A stretch of DNA of 64,000 nt, taken from NCBI RefSeq assembly GCF_022539315.1, contig NC_066317.1, positions 56,395,179 through 56,459,178 of the forward strand, given 5' to 3'. Each line of letters opens with the position of its first letter. Within the stretch, counting starts at the first letter, position 1. This DNA comes from Serinus canaria (taxonomy: Eukaryota; Chordata; Aves; Passeriformes; Fringillidae). Positions 24,521-36,597 of the stretch are shown piece by piece. The notes under the pieces were generated by a model. It made no database searches and was not told the DNA's origin. It saw only the letters and a program-made list of their open reading frames with translations. The position numbers and the translations under genes are program-made.

Positions 24521-25830
24521 GTAAAGTTCTTGGGATCCTCATTCAAGTAATTGCCGCGACGTGCTCCATCTAACGTGCGAGTAAAAGATGAATTCAAACC
24601 ACCACAGTCAGCTCTAAATTAATAGTTTTGTACAGGACAGGTGTGAATCTGACTTCACCTAAGGCAACCTTGTGGAATCGACTTAGCAGTGGTCATACAA
24701 ACGTAGTTTATCAGCACACAATGGGTTATTTTACTTCTCTCCCTTGCCCATAAACTTGGACTAATTGTCACATGAATTTCTAAGACAGGTGTGTAAATTA
24801 TGGATGTTTGAGGCTGTGTGAAATCATCTAAGGAATTATTAAGTGTTCTCTGCAAGAAGAGAACAGTTCCTTACTGTAATCTCCAAAGAGGGCAATTCTA
24901 CTTCCTTAGTCAAAAAGTCAAAACCAAATAAGACTGAAATCTCTAAATCTTAATAAAAGAAGCAATGCAATTCCAGAATGTTAACTATAAATTTTTCATA
25001 GATTTTTAATTATTGCTTACCAAGCACTGTATTTAACAGATTGAATTTGAAAAAGGGAAATTGTGACAAATCTCAGCCAGCCCTAAGCAATTCTGAAAGA
25101 CTTGAGAAATGTTATGCTCTGAACAAAGCCTGCACTGGCAAGTGATGTTGCAAAGCATATTTTCCCAGAAATCATGGGAACTTTGCAGCAGTGAAACCTC
25201 AGTTTTAAAGTGACATATCAGGCTTCCAGACCTGAAGTGGTCAGGCAGTTATAACATCATCTCCTCATAAGAGAGACAATGGTGTTCTCTCTATGACACT
25301 GCTTGTGGCCCCTGTGGTCCCCACTGCTGAGAGTGCACAAAGTGCAGGAAGGTCTGTAGGAGACAGTTCAGTAAGAATTAGCCCATAAAGTAAGTTCTTC
25401 CCCATATCCCTTTCAATAAGCATGTGGGTTTTCCTTGCCAGCCTCCATTGATTGTTCTTTATTTTCACCATCCTGTAAATGTGAATGCTAGGTATTCACA
25501 GCTGAACTGTGAACTATTTATTATATACAAACACTAGAGAAGTTCTTGAATTTATATTTTTGCTGCATTGTTTTTTTTCTTTTTCCTGTGTTTTCTACTT
25601 GTGATTTTAGTTTCATTATCTAAGAAAATATGTTGGGAAAACCAGCTAGTTATCTTAAGCAGTTTATGCAGTAACATTGCAATATCTGCTTGCTCTGGGT
25701 ATTGAAAATACATAGCTTCAGTAAGAGTCACTTTAACAGTGGAATGATGGAATAGTAAATTTCAAGGCTTAAAACTTAAAAAATGCTATTTTTCAGTAGC
25801 CTGATTTGTGTAAACTTTTCTTCTTTTCAG

Positions 25831-25869
25831 ATATGACATCGATTCACCAAGAATGAATAAGTTAATAAG
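25831..25869 (+). other. Exon-like segment with flanking splice consensus
   Basis: Strong acceptor (CTTTTCTTCTTTTCAG) directly before and strong donor (GTGAGT) directly after a 39-nt segment on the plus strand, divergent from CD38. It contains a short ATG frame that stops after seven codons, so any transcript would likely be non-coding. It may be a chance pairing of motifs; no partner exon was found. Confidence 0.25.
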
Positions 25870-26369
25870 GTGAGTGCAGACTAGAGGCTCTGGAAGGTGT
25901 CCTTGCTGCTGATTTTGTAACACCTCAAACTACATAAGGAGTGTCAAAGACAAGTAAATGTCAAGCCCCCTTTCAGCAAACCTTGGCAGCCTAATCAGGG
26001 TGAATAAATAGGACAAGCAGAGCTGAGCAGGCAGCACTAAAACCCAGTAAAAGCTCATACTCCCAGTGTTTCAGAAGGTGGCAGATTCTTTCCCAGCATG
26101 AATGCAAGCATGAAATCACTCCTTGCAAACTTTCTGGCCCTTGAGTATTTCCATCCATGAGAGATGTGATTAAGATAATACAAGTGCCTCAGCAAAGAAG
26201 AGATGAAACAGTATTCCCCAAATGGGATGGGAAGGAAGAACAGAAGATGAAGTGAAATGAGGAGGGCTGAAGAGAGGTGAAAAGCAATGCTTTGCATTCC
26301 CTTAGCTCTGTGGAGTGAGCTGGATTTCACTTCTTCCCTGAGCAGTTTTCCCAATGCCAATGACCTCAT

Positions 26370-26433
26370 GGGAATTCAGTTCTGTAAACAGGACCCTACT
26401 GGGGAATTCAGTTCTGTAAACAGGACCCTACTG
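26370..26433. repeat. 32-bp perfect tandem duplication
   Basis: Two exact copies starting GGGAATTCAGTTCTGTAAAC, head to tail, in the intergenic region. Perfect identity suggests a recent event. Confidence 0.95.
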
Positions 26434-29400
26434 AAATCCAAATTTAGGACTTCCCCCATGATTGCAGTTAAGGGCTCATGGATCTCTATTCCTCTTGAAC
26501 TGTTTTCTTAGCACTTATTTTTCCCTTCTAGAGGAAAATCACAGTTTTTGAAAGCACTGTATCCCATTAACTGATAGCCAACTTCTGGAGTCCTCTGAGC
26601 TGTGTGAATTCCCAAGATATCAAATCTAAACAGATCTTTTCAAGGTGTGTGTATTTTTTTGAAAGCCTTTACACTAAATCTTCAGGGAGGATGATTAGAA
26701 AGTGTTTGTTAAAGACCAGAATACAGAAATACTTCAGGACCCTAATTTCCTGCCTCTGCCTTGACACCATGTACTGCAGCCTGGAACTTGATAAAAATGG
26801 TTCTGTATTAAGTACAGTTTATCAACAGCACCGTAAGACAAAAGCAGCAGGTTCCCACTGCTACCTGAGAGTTCTGTGGGTGATATTTTTGAGGCAACTA
26901 GGGATAAAAGACTATCCTCCATCTATTCCTAAGGCCTGATCATTCAAACTTTTGATTATCCTTTCCTTTTTTTACATATCAATGTCAAATGTAGATAGTT
27001 CAGGCACTCAAAGCATGGCTGAGTAGAGGAAGAATCCTTCATGGTAGAAATTGCTGATAAAAGGTGGTGTGTAGCAGGTGTGACTGAATCTTTCCAGAAC
27101 AACCACAATATCCACAGTGCCACTAAACACTCCCAGTACTGTGGACACCTGTAATTTCTGGATGTTGCTTCTCAGCAGAACTTACAAATGAGAGAACTTG
27201 ATCTGAAAAGAGCAGAAGCTGATATAATAATCAAAGAAATTACATATTTCCTGGATTTTGTTGGAATAGCAGTTATGGTAACCTTACTGATTCCCAATTT
27301 CACAGGGCAAATGCTGTCATAATATTTAGAGAATGTTTGAGAGGAACACTGAAAATTAATTGATAAGAGGGTTGAGACAAGGAAACCAGCTAGTACAAGG
27401 AAACAGCTGTGAAAAAATATGTGCCATCTAATCACACACACCATTTCCTGCAAAAAAAGCCTTTGTAACTCGGTGTCTGGGCATCCAGTTTAGCTCTTCT
27501 TTCTTTCACCTCCTCTGCAGATGCTGCTAAAACATAAATTTACCTGGTGAGCTGTGCTGTGGGCCCAGTGCATGCCCTGCAGCATTTAGGAATTATTTTA
27601 CCTGTAAGTTGCTCTCTATTTTTCTGGTGGCAGCTCTCACTGAACCTCACCTAGAGCTATAGGCAGGCAAAGAGACTGGCAGAGAGACAATGGTGCCTTA
27701 TCTCTGTATCTGCACTGGTGGCTATCAAAGCACATGAAAGACACTCCATTTGTGTCTGCTGCAAAGCCACATCTGCTGCTGGGAGCACAGGACATGTTAT
27801 ACTCCTGTTCACCAGATGAGCTGCCTGGAGTTGGTCTGAGCATCAGCATTCCCTTCCCAACCCCAAATCTTTTCTGTTCACCTGCTTGATGTTACATAGT
27901 TTTCTTCTTCAGTATTGTCATATTGTCTTGAGCACTTTATGTTACTCCACACAGATTTCGACTTTATTTACACTTCCCTCTCCTGTAAATTCTTTAAGAT
28001 TACTTCTGATGACAAAATGCTTCATTATATGTTCAACCCTAAGTATCAGATATCAGGGGGGTTACTCTCTTCAGAACAAGATACTGTGGCTTCCATTCAC
28101 AGAAATAACAAAAAGAAGGCTTCTGCAGCCCAGTACATAAGATTCTGGTTGAAATTGGTGAATTAGTGCACAAGAATTTGGGAGGAAAGAGGCTGACAGA
28201 GAGAGGAACAGAGAAGAAACCAAGTGATTGTGTAGGACTGCTTTCTTTTGTAAATCAGGCTCAAGGGATATTCTCTTCCCACTTGCAAGGCTGCAAACAG
28301 CAGTGACACAAAGCACTGTGCTGTGCTAAATAAGTGACACTACTTGCTGCAGGTGCAATATAAAATCTACCTGATGGATGAGGTAACTGGCTGTCAGACC
28401 TTTGCCAGCTAATCTAATACTACACTGTTCCATAGTATATTGAAAAGTTTTTTAACTTCTTCCGCATTTTCTCAGTTCTTTGAAAGGATATTGCCTCCTT
28501 TTATCTCTGTGCCTTGCTGCATAAAGAAGCTGTTCAGAAAGTCTGTGTTTCCTGTGTGCAGGGCTCTGCTAGCACACAACTGCCCTGCATCAAATTGTGT
28601 AGCAAGTCTTGAGACAGACATAGCTTCCTCCAAGCAACTAAAGCTGAGGGCTTGCTGCATTTACCTTATAACTTTGGACTATTACAATCCCTGTTTCCTT
28701 CAAATGGAGATTTAATTTGTACCTAATGTGTGTCTAAGTGGCTCACTGGAGCAATCAGTAAAGTAGATGTAAAATTGACCATTGAGTTTAAAGACACTTA
28801 ACTGCATTTTCACTGTTTTATTTTAGACACTGGCAGCTTTTCAAATCTCTAAGATTTCAGTCCTGAACTCTTCTTCTAAGTATCCTGAAAATTGGTAAAG
28901 AAATTAGTTGTGCACCAGTTCTCAAAACTAGAAATGCTTTCTGTGTGTGTGAGGGCAGGTACATTGTCCCACTGCTACTGAATTTTTGTGAGGAGGTGCT
29001 CCTGAACTAATTTGCTGGGAAAATTAATAATTTCTTAATTGCTATCTGTCTCTGAGTGGACACCTGTGGACTTGCTAATGCACTTGTGTTTAAGCACCCA
29101 GGACTTTTCAGTGCAAGCAGAAACACTATTAGATCTTAGGCATCCTTTTATTTAAGAATTGCTGGATAGAAAGTGGTGTGAAACTACTTTCCCAAGTCCT
29201 CATACCTATATTAGTCACAAATGTGACCATGCCCTCTCTGAGTGTTCTCAATATGGCCACTTTATTCTTATTTTTGCTCCAAGTAAAATACTCAATACTC
29301 ATTGTGATGAGTATTATCCTTCCTTAGGAAGAAGGAGAGGTATGGGGCAGATCATTGCCTTTACCTGCAGCTGCACATTACCACTTGGGCAGAAGCTCTC

Positions 29401-29509
29401 ATCTCTGTTATTGCTGCATCTAGTTGTGGATGCACACACATTGCTCCATGCTGAGGGTACATTCCTGGGTTTGGAACTGGGAATTTATCCAGGCTGCTTC
29501 ATGCACAAG

Positions 29510-29622
29510 TTCTCCAAGGAGTGCTGCAGGCAAGAGCAGACCCACCTGACTTGTTAGGGTAATGGTTGGGCTCAATGATCTTAGAAGCCTTTCCAAGCTA
29601 AGTCACTCTGTGATTCTGTGAC
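29510..29622 (+). mobile_element. CR1 retroposon 3' end, sense
   Basis: Ends 'ggttgggctcaatgatctta', 'aagcctttccaagctaa', 'CTCTGTGATTCTGTGA', the CR1 3' signature. 5' limit approximate. Confidence 0.85.
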
Positions 29623-30929
29623 CACAGAGCTGCTGGACCCAGGGCACAGAAATTCATCCTGGAAACTGATGAGTCAGTATTTGTAGTTTTCCCACTACAG
29701 GCTGCTGGGGCTTTCCTTGTCTTTCACCTGTATCCCTTGAAAGCAGCCTGTTTTCCATGTGGAAGTTGATTTGTTTGGTTTTGTGCACTGCAGGGGGGTT
29801 TGGGTGGGGAAACGAGAGTGCTGGATCAGCCTGTGCTGATGAGCACAATGCCTGTGTCCTCTCAATAATGCACTCTGCTGTCTCAGCTGGAACCAACTGT
29901 TTTTTCCTATGCCTTCTCACACAAGGAGAGTGTGGGAGGACCAAATGTCACCACAGTGCCTTGTAGCTTTTGTTGGTGACCAGATTACTACCCTGCACAG
30001 AAGCCTGACTAAACAGGATTTAGTTGCTTATTGAAACTTGAGCAGGAAGTTGAGGGTATAAAGAAAGAAAGAAGTAGCAATCTAACAAGTCAAATCTAAC
30101 AAATATGATAGTGTTTCTGCTTTCTGTATTACTAATGTGGAAAAGTACATGCACAAAGAGCTTAATGCTGGACTGCAACCCAAGGCTGATGCACCAGTAT
30201 TGAATTGGAGAACCAGAAAGAGCCAGCACAACAGCATGTGACAAGGCAACATCTAAAACAAGAACTCTTGATTCAAGACAAAACCCTCCTGTATTTGCAC
30301 AGGCTCACATCAGTCTCCTTCCCCCATCCCTTTTCCCTCCTCTTTCTTAAATACAATATCTGTGCACTGCTGAGGGGCATGAGGGGATGACACAGGGCCA
30401 CCAGCACAAAGCTATTTTATTCTTGTGTCAGTCACTGGATGAGCCGGTCCGTCTGTCAATCACCTGTTGGATCTGCAAATGGGAAGAAGCTTACACAGGG
30501 CCCACTGGACCTGCTTGGGCTGCTCATGAAGGTCCCCCCTCCATGCTTGCAGCTTCTTTTGCCATCTTCTGCAGCCCTCTGCCTCTGCCCCACTTCTGCA
30601 GCTGGTCTGTGCAAAAGCAACCTCTCAGGGCAGATCAGTGCTCTGGTGCTGGGCACCAGCTGTGACTGGGTTGTCTTTCAGTGACCTGTACAGTAGAGAA
30701 GTTGTGCTCCCCTGCCTTGTATGGGGGATGAAATGATCTAGTAGTAGTTTTCTCAAAACTGATGGAGTCAGTGACTCATTTCTAGGTGTCAATCAGCAGG
30801 ATGGGAAATTTTTGGTCAGAACAGACTATCAGTGAAAAACTACTGCTTAGGGAGAAGTGGCTTTATGAAGGAGAACGGATACAGAACTGTAGATGCACTG
30901 TTTGGTGTGATAGAAACATTTGTGACTGA

Positions 30930-32070
30930 ATGACTGCAGTTTCTCCAGAGACCTGGTGGTGTGACCCAGGATGTGATGTTCAGGAGCCACTGAACATCAA
31001 AGGAGGCCAAGAGAACAAGTTGATTCAAGGACAATCTCAAAGCATGAGAGCAGCCTACTCCAAAGGGCAGGAAGTCAGAGCTGTGGCAGGAGTCCAGCTT
31101 GGCCAAATCAGGAATTCCTGACCAAGCTCAAATGTTGGAAAAAAGAATAAGGGGAGAGCAGAAGCAGGGATGGACTGTCTAGGAGGAATGTAGAAGCATT
31201 TCCCAGACTCTTAAATTATGTAGCAAAGCTTATCTGCACACCCACAAGAGACCTTGGAGGGACAATGGCAGAGTGGGGAAACCAAGTAATATTCTTCCTG
31301 GGATATATTGTGGGATGCAGGAGAAAAGAAGATCATGATCACAGAAGACTTATACTAAGATGTTTAGGAGGGGAAGCAAAGGTGAGACAAGAGGGATTTG
31401 GGTAGATTGTGAGGAATAAGAGTAATAAAACAGACAGGGAAGGGACTTAAAGGGCAACTGCATATGAATAGTGGTCAGTTTGCTTGGCTGTGCTCTGTCT
31501 GATTGGGCCAGTTTGTCCTGCCTTCTCCAGCACCTTCCCAGCTCTTCCCTGGGTGATGGTTTTCCAGTCTGTGTGCCCGGGTGTGTACTGGGGTGTGAGT
31601 ACAGCACAGTGGGTCTGTGTCCCTGGTGCTGGTGGCTGCAGTGAATGTGGGTGTGGGAGTGATGGTGTGAGCTGGTGAGCAGGTGACATGACTTGGGAGA
31701 AGGGGGTGAATGTGTCTCCAAGGGTCCATTCTGGATGAAGCAACACCTGGATGTCTTTAAAGTCAGGAGCTATGGGACCAGGGGAGTCTTAGCTGGTCCT
31801 GTGTGTGTGACAGACAAGCAGGGAAGAAATTAAGAAAGCTGAACCTAAACCAAAGTTAAAATTGGTGAGGTGTGGAAGGGCACCAGGAATGGCTTCAACA
31901 GACAAAGCTGAAAAAACACCAAGAAAAAGATGGGGCCACTGCTGAACAGGGTAGGTGGCCCAGTCTCAAACACCGATAAAGCAGAAGTGACTCAGAAACT
32001 TCACATTCTCTTCACTGGCAAGGTCTGTTCTCATGTCTCATGGGGTCTTTGTGCCTACAACACTCACACA
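30930..32070 (+). mobile_element. CR1 ORF2-region relic, sense
   Basis: Both ends match CR1 internal (endonuclease to reverse-transcriptase linker) text: 'tctcaaagcatgagagcag', 'aaagggcaggaagtcagag' at the left and 'agatggggccactgctgaa', 'cacattctcttcactgg' at the right. The middle (about 31160-31840) is poorly matched, so the copy is degraded or interrupted. Many stops; no functional protein. Confidence 0.7.
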
Positions 32071-35000
32071 GGAGTTTGGGGCAGAAAATGACCCCCCACA
32101 GCAAAGACTGAGTTATGGACCATTTAAGCACATGTGTTTAATACAAGTCCCAGAGAAAACTCATCTGAGGGCTGTAAGGACAAGGGGGCTCATATCACTG
32201 CAAAGCTGCCCTTGTCCTTGAGAGGTGCCTCAGGCTGTGACTCTCTGGAACCATAATTTCATGCTAATGATTTGCGAAATGTTTTCTAATGACTAACTAT
32301 TGGAACTAAAGAACTTTATCAAACAGGTCCCCAAAGATAGTGGGATTTAGGGTATTGAAGACAAATGGAAAACTAGCTAATGTTTCCTTGAAGAAAATAT
32401 CTGCAGTCAATTACATATCAGAGAAACCTCCAGGTAGCTTAAGGTTGACTGTGAATGCAACATGCTGAGGAATATGATTTGTGCTGCCCAAATTAGAATT
32501 TTAAGTGTTCTTGATAAAACATGTTAGGCATCAGGTTTTTTAATAAATAAAAATAAAAATAGCAGTCATCCATTATGACTGCTAAAATTCTATGTATGGC
32601 TAAGGGTGTTATAAAAAGAAATCTGTCTTTCCAGTTAGGCAGTAGTGTTATGCAATAAAAAAGAGGACAATACTATGTGTGACAGACCCTTTCAGAAAGC
32701 AGACATTTAGTCAGTGCCATTCCTGAAAAACTTAAAATATCAGTGAATGATGTAGGGATGTCTGCAACTTATCTGGCCCCAGCAATTGTTCAAATCTGGC
32801 TAACTATAAAGTTAAAATTGGTTGCTCAGGGTGTTCTTCAGTTTTTTCTTCTACTTCTATGGATGAAGAGTCAATAATATCTTTGGGAAGCCACTCTCAT
32901 GGTGATTTTTTAAAATGTTTAATCAGAATTTCCCTTGCTGCACAGTTTTACCATTGTCCTTTGTCTTTTCACTGTGCACCCCTTCATCTTGACAATGCCC
33001 TCTAAATAGCAGAAGAAATTATCCTTTGTGGATAACTTTCTGATATTTTTTGGAATGTTTGTTGTTATAACATACAGAAGTGTCTCATGGAGAGCTGTGG
33101 TGTTCAGTCTTTCACAAGGTTCTGACTCCCATCCACATGACTTTGTAAAGATTTTAAAGAAATGCTTCCTCTTAGATCAGTATTTTTGGAAGAAATGGAT
33201 GAGATCAAGGGAAGCTGGGGTAAAGAGTTACAGCATGGCTGTGTCAGGAGCTCTTAGGGTTTTTTTCCCCAAAAATGATTTCCATTAGGGATTTGGTAAA
33301 GCAGAAGTTGTGGACTCTGAGTCCTTGAGTCCTAAAATACAATCTCCATCTCCCCTAATTTGTGTCCTTCCAAATGTGTTTAATTTCACATGGGAGATCA
33401 CTAAAAGAAGATAGGAAGAAAACCATCTTTTCCCCTCTTCAAACACTGTGTTAAAACATTGAGGAGAAATCTTTTATCAGTAAGTGCTAACTTTACCTGA
33501 TCAGTAAATTAACTTACAAAATCTTTCTGATTGCCTGGTAAGATATGTTTATCTTCATATAGATGGTTACTCCTGTTTGCCTTTTTTCCTGTGAAGTTCT
33601 TCTTCAATTAATGGTTCAGGGATGTTTTGAAAAGCTTTTTAAATTTTGTGTTTATATATGTTAATTTCTCTAAAAATCTTCCCAATCAGGAAAGTCCTAT
33701 CAGACATACCATAGAAAACTACCTCAAATTTTTTATATGACATTGTTTCACACCAGGCTATGGAGACAGCATAAGAAATAAGAGCTTTTCAAGGCCAGTA
33801 ACAGAGCTTAAGATTCCTAAATTAATTGCCTGCTTTTTCCATTGGTGTTGTGCTATGCTGAAATGGCACTGGAATGACACATTTTAAATTGTTTCTTTCT
33901 AGGATGTGATGTATGAACAGTCATATTATTTCAGCAGAATCAAGCAACTGGTGAGATGCACTGACAATAACAGAGACATACCCTGAGCAGTCTCAGAAGT
34001 GGTGAAATCTGTCCTTCAGCTCTGATGTTTCAAATTGCACTGCAGCTTTCACTGCCCTACAAATTAATACAATATGCCTGGATGTGCATTCAAAGCTCAT
34101 GTCCAGGGCAGGGCTGTTTGGAAACAGCTAATCCTTGATCATTCTCCATGCAGACATGCACAGCCTGGTTCCTTTCCCCTGTCCGTCTGAGCAGCCCCAG
34201 CCTCTCTGTGTGTTGGCTGTGGGAGCTCTCTTGCTGCCAGCTGGAGCCCTGACAGCACTGATGGTGCTCTTCTCTGTCAGACAGGGTAACAGACACCAAT
34301 TACTGATTTTTTGCTTTGTTCATTGTAAACAAAGATCCCAAAGGGGCCAAAAATTCTCCCTCTTTGGACCAAGTGTCTTCCTCCCATTTCTGTGCTTGTT
34401 TCCTCTGCTGGCTCTCTTCAGTATCATCCCATCTGCTCCTTCCCCTTCTCTTGGAGAGCTTGGCAATTCTACAGGTGCATCCTGAGCTTTGCTGTTTCTG
34501 AAGAATTTCCTGCTGCCACCAGTGCTTGTATTTTGCAATTCCCAATTCATTTTTTCCTTTAGCCAAAGTGCTGGGTTTGTAACAAAACAAAGTCATGGCT
34601 GGGGCTTGCACATTTATTTTGTCAAGGAACAAGGCAACATGCCAAGAGATCTCCTACACACCAACACACCACTCTGGTGGGGAGGGATGTGGAGTAGCTC
34701 CAGAACAGTTTGGGAAAACAGGTTGCTTCATTCTTTTGCATCACCTTCACCACTTTTTGTTATGCCTATTATATATGTCAGAAAATTATGTCCTTGACAA
34801 ACTAGAAAAACACATTCCAAGTATATTGTTTAAAGCCCAGCTCTGAAGAGTGGGAGGGCCAGGTTTAATGACTCATTCATTCTGCTTGAATCAGGATATG
34901 AAGAAAGCGTTTTTTACTCAAGACATATTTATAAAAAAATTTAAACAGCTGGGATAGTGAGTTTGCAAGTAAGTGAGAGCTGTACCAAAGTTACATCCTA

Positions 35001-35969
35001 TCAGTGAGGGATCTTACCATGATTTCTGGTGAGGTTGCTGTACTTTTCTTGGGCAAAGCATTTTTCAAGGTTTAATTTAGTGCAGGGGAAAAGCACATGC
35101 AGTAATCCTACCAACTCTCATGAAACTGAGTGCTTGTTTTCTAGCCAGTACTAATTGTTATGCTGCTCACACATTCTGAAGAGAAATACCCATAAGGCTC
35201 CCATCCCACTGAGGCAGCCAAGGAAACAAAGCTGATACAGAATTAGGCTCTTCAACTCCAGGAGTGCATAAATAGCACAATTACTCCTAAAATAACTATA
35301 CAGGGGAGTTATGCCACTTGTAAAGGCTTTATGTGATGGCTCAAAGGTCAAAACACAGAAAACTTGACACAGATCTTGTCTAGTTGACAGCTATTTGAAT
35401 ATGCATTTGTATCCATGTGGAGAAATATTTGTCTGGGATTTGATGTTGCATTTTACAAGACTATTGGCTATGCTTACTGTCCTTAACTGCTTTTGAAGTG
35501 ATATATGTCAAGTGATATATATCATAGAACCCCATGCTAATGTGCAGTGGTGACAGAAATTCTGGGTGAAAGCCCAGAGCATACATTCTGACTTGTGGAA
35601 ATATCAGCTCTGGATCTTCTGGTACCTTTCATCAAAGCAAAGGGATAAGTAAAAATGAACTCAACACAGGCCAGCATTTCCTACAGCTGGAACTTGGTAT
35701 CAGAAGATTAAAATTTCCACAGGATACTTGTTTCTATTCATTTTCTTCTGTGCTTGCTGCTCTTCAGAATGGCACAAAGTGATCTAGGATCTTTTCCACA
35801 TCTGTACCTTGACACAGTGTAGTAGATAGAATGCCTGTCATTTCTTTAGCACTCTTGACTTTACCAGCTGCAATTAGGGAATAAAATAAAAAAATCTTCC
35901 TGCAGTTTGGTAACCCAGAATTCACCACAATGTTGACTTATAATTTAGGTTTTTGCCTATGTTACTTAG

Positions 35970-36055
35970 ATTCTTTGTTAATTATTTATTAAGTATTTAT
36001 TTAAATATAAATATATATATAGTAAATATATTTATTAATTATTTATTAAGTATTG
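35970..36055. repeat. AT-rich patch with repeated TTAATTATTTATTAAGTATT
   Basis: The 20-mer occurs twice, about 55 bp apart, around an (AT)n-like stretch. Low-complexity DNA; the overlapping ORF is not a gene. Confidence 0.8.
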
Positions 36056-36562
36056 TTACTAAGGGTGCAAGGTACTCCAGGCATAGTGGAGGAATTCTGG
36101 AAGATCTTCTCTGTCTGCACTTATGGAACTTACCATATTTACTGCTCCCACAGGTATTCCTAGTCAAATGGTCACAAGTGAGAGACCCCTTACATCACTT
36201 CCACAGCACTGCCTGCTGCTGGAAGGAAATGTATGCTATAATTTCCACCTTTGTTTTCCTCTTACAGAAACAGCATCATTTTCTGCACGCATATTCTGCT
36301 AAAAATACAAAGGAACTCATCTGAACAGAGATCAGGTTCACCTTAGCTGCAGATACAGGCAGAAGGCAGGAGGAGGGGGGCTGCCAGGCAGCACGGGCCC
36401 TCTGGCACAGGGTGAGGGGACATACATGCCACCCTCCCAGGCTCCAATTTCCTGCACCAGTCTCCCTGCCAGCCTGCACTGGAACTGTGCTGCTGCTGTA
36501 AGGGAGTGAGGTTCTCTGAGCTTGTCTTCATAATTCTCAGGAAGCTAGCAAATCAATTGCCT

Positions 36563-36597
36563 GCAAAGAATATAATCTGACAGATTATATTCTTTGC
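36563..36597. repeat. Perfect 17-bp inverted repeat, 1-nt spacer
   Basis: GCAAAGAATATAATCTG, one A, then its exact reverse complement. It lies in intergenic DNA between BST1 and CD38. Confidence 0.95.

Larger units (their letters stand above)
24521..30929. other. Intergenic DNA upstream of CD38
   Basis: AT-rich, no recognised coding exon. It contains a 32-bp tandem duplication (26370-26433), a CR1 3' end (29510-29622) and one isolated exon-like segment with good splice sites (25831-25869). Otherwise nothing was identified. Confidence 0.7.

Noticed and set aside
23362..24573. 403-codon plus-strand ORF and several others across the CD38 promoter
   Set aside because: Open frame produced by the 19-bp GC minisatellite; antisense to CD38 exon 1.
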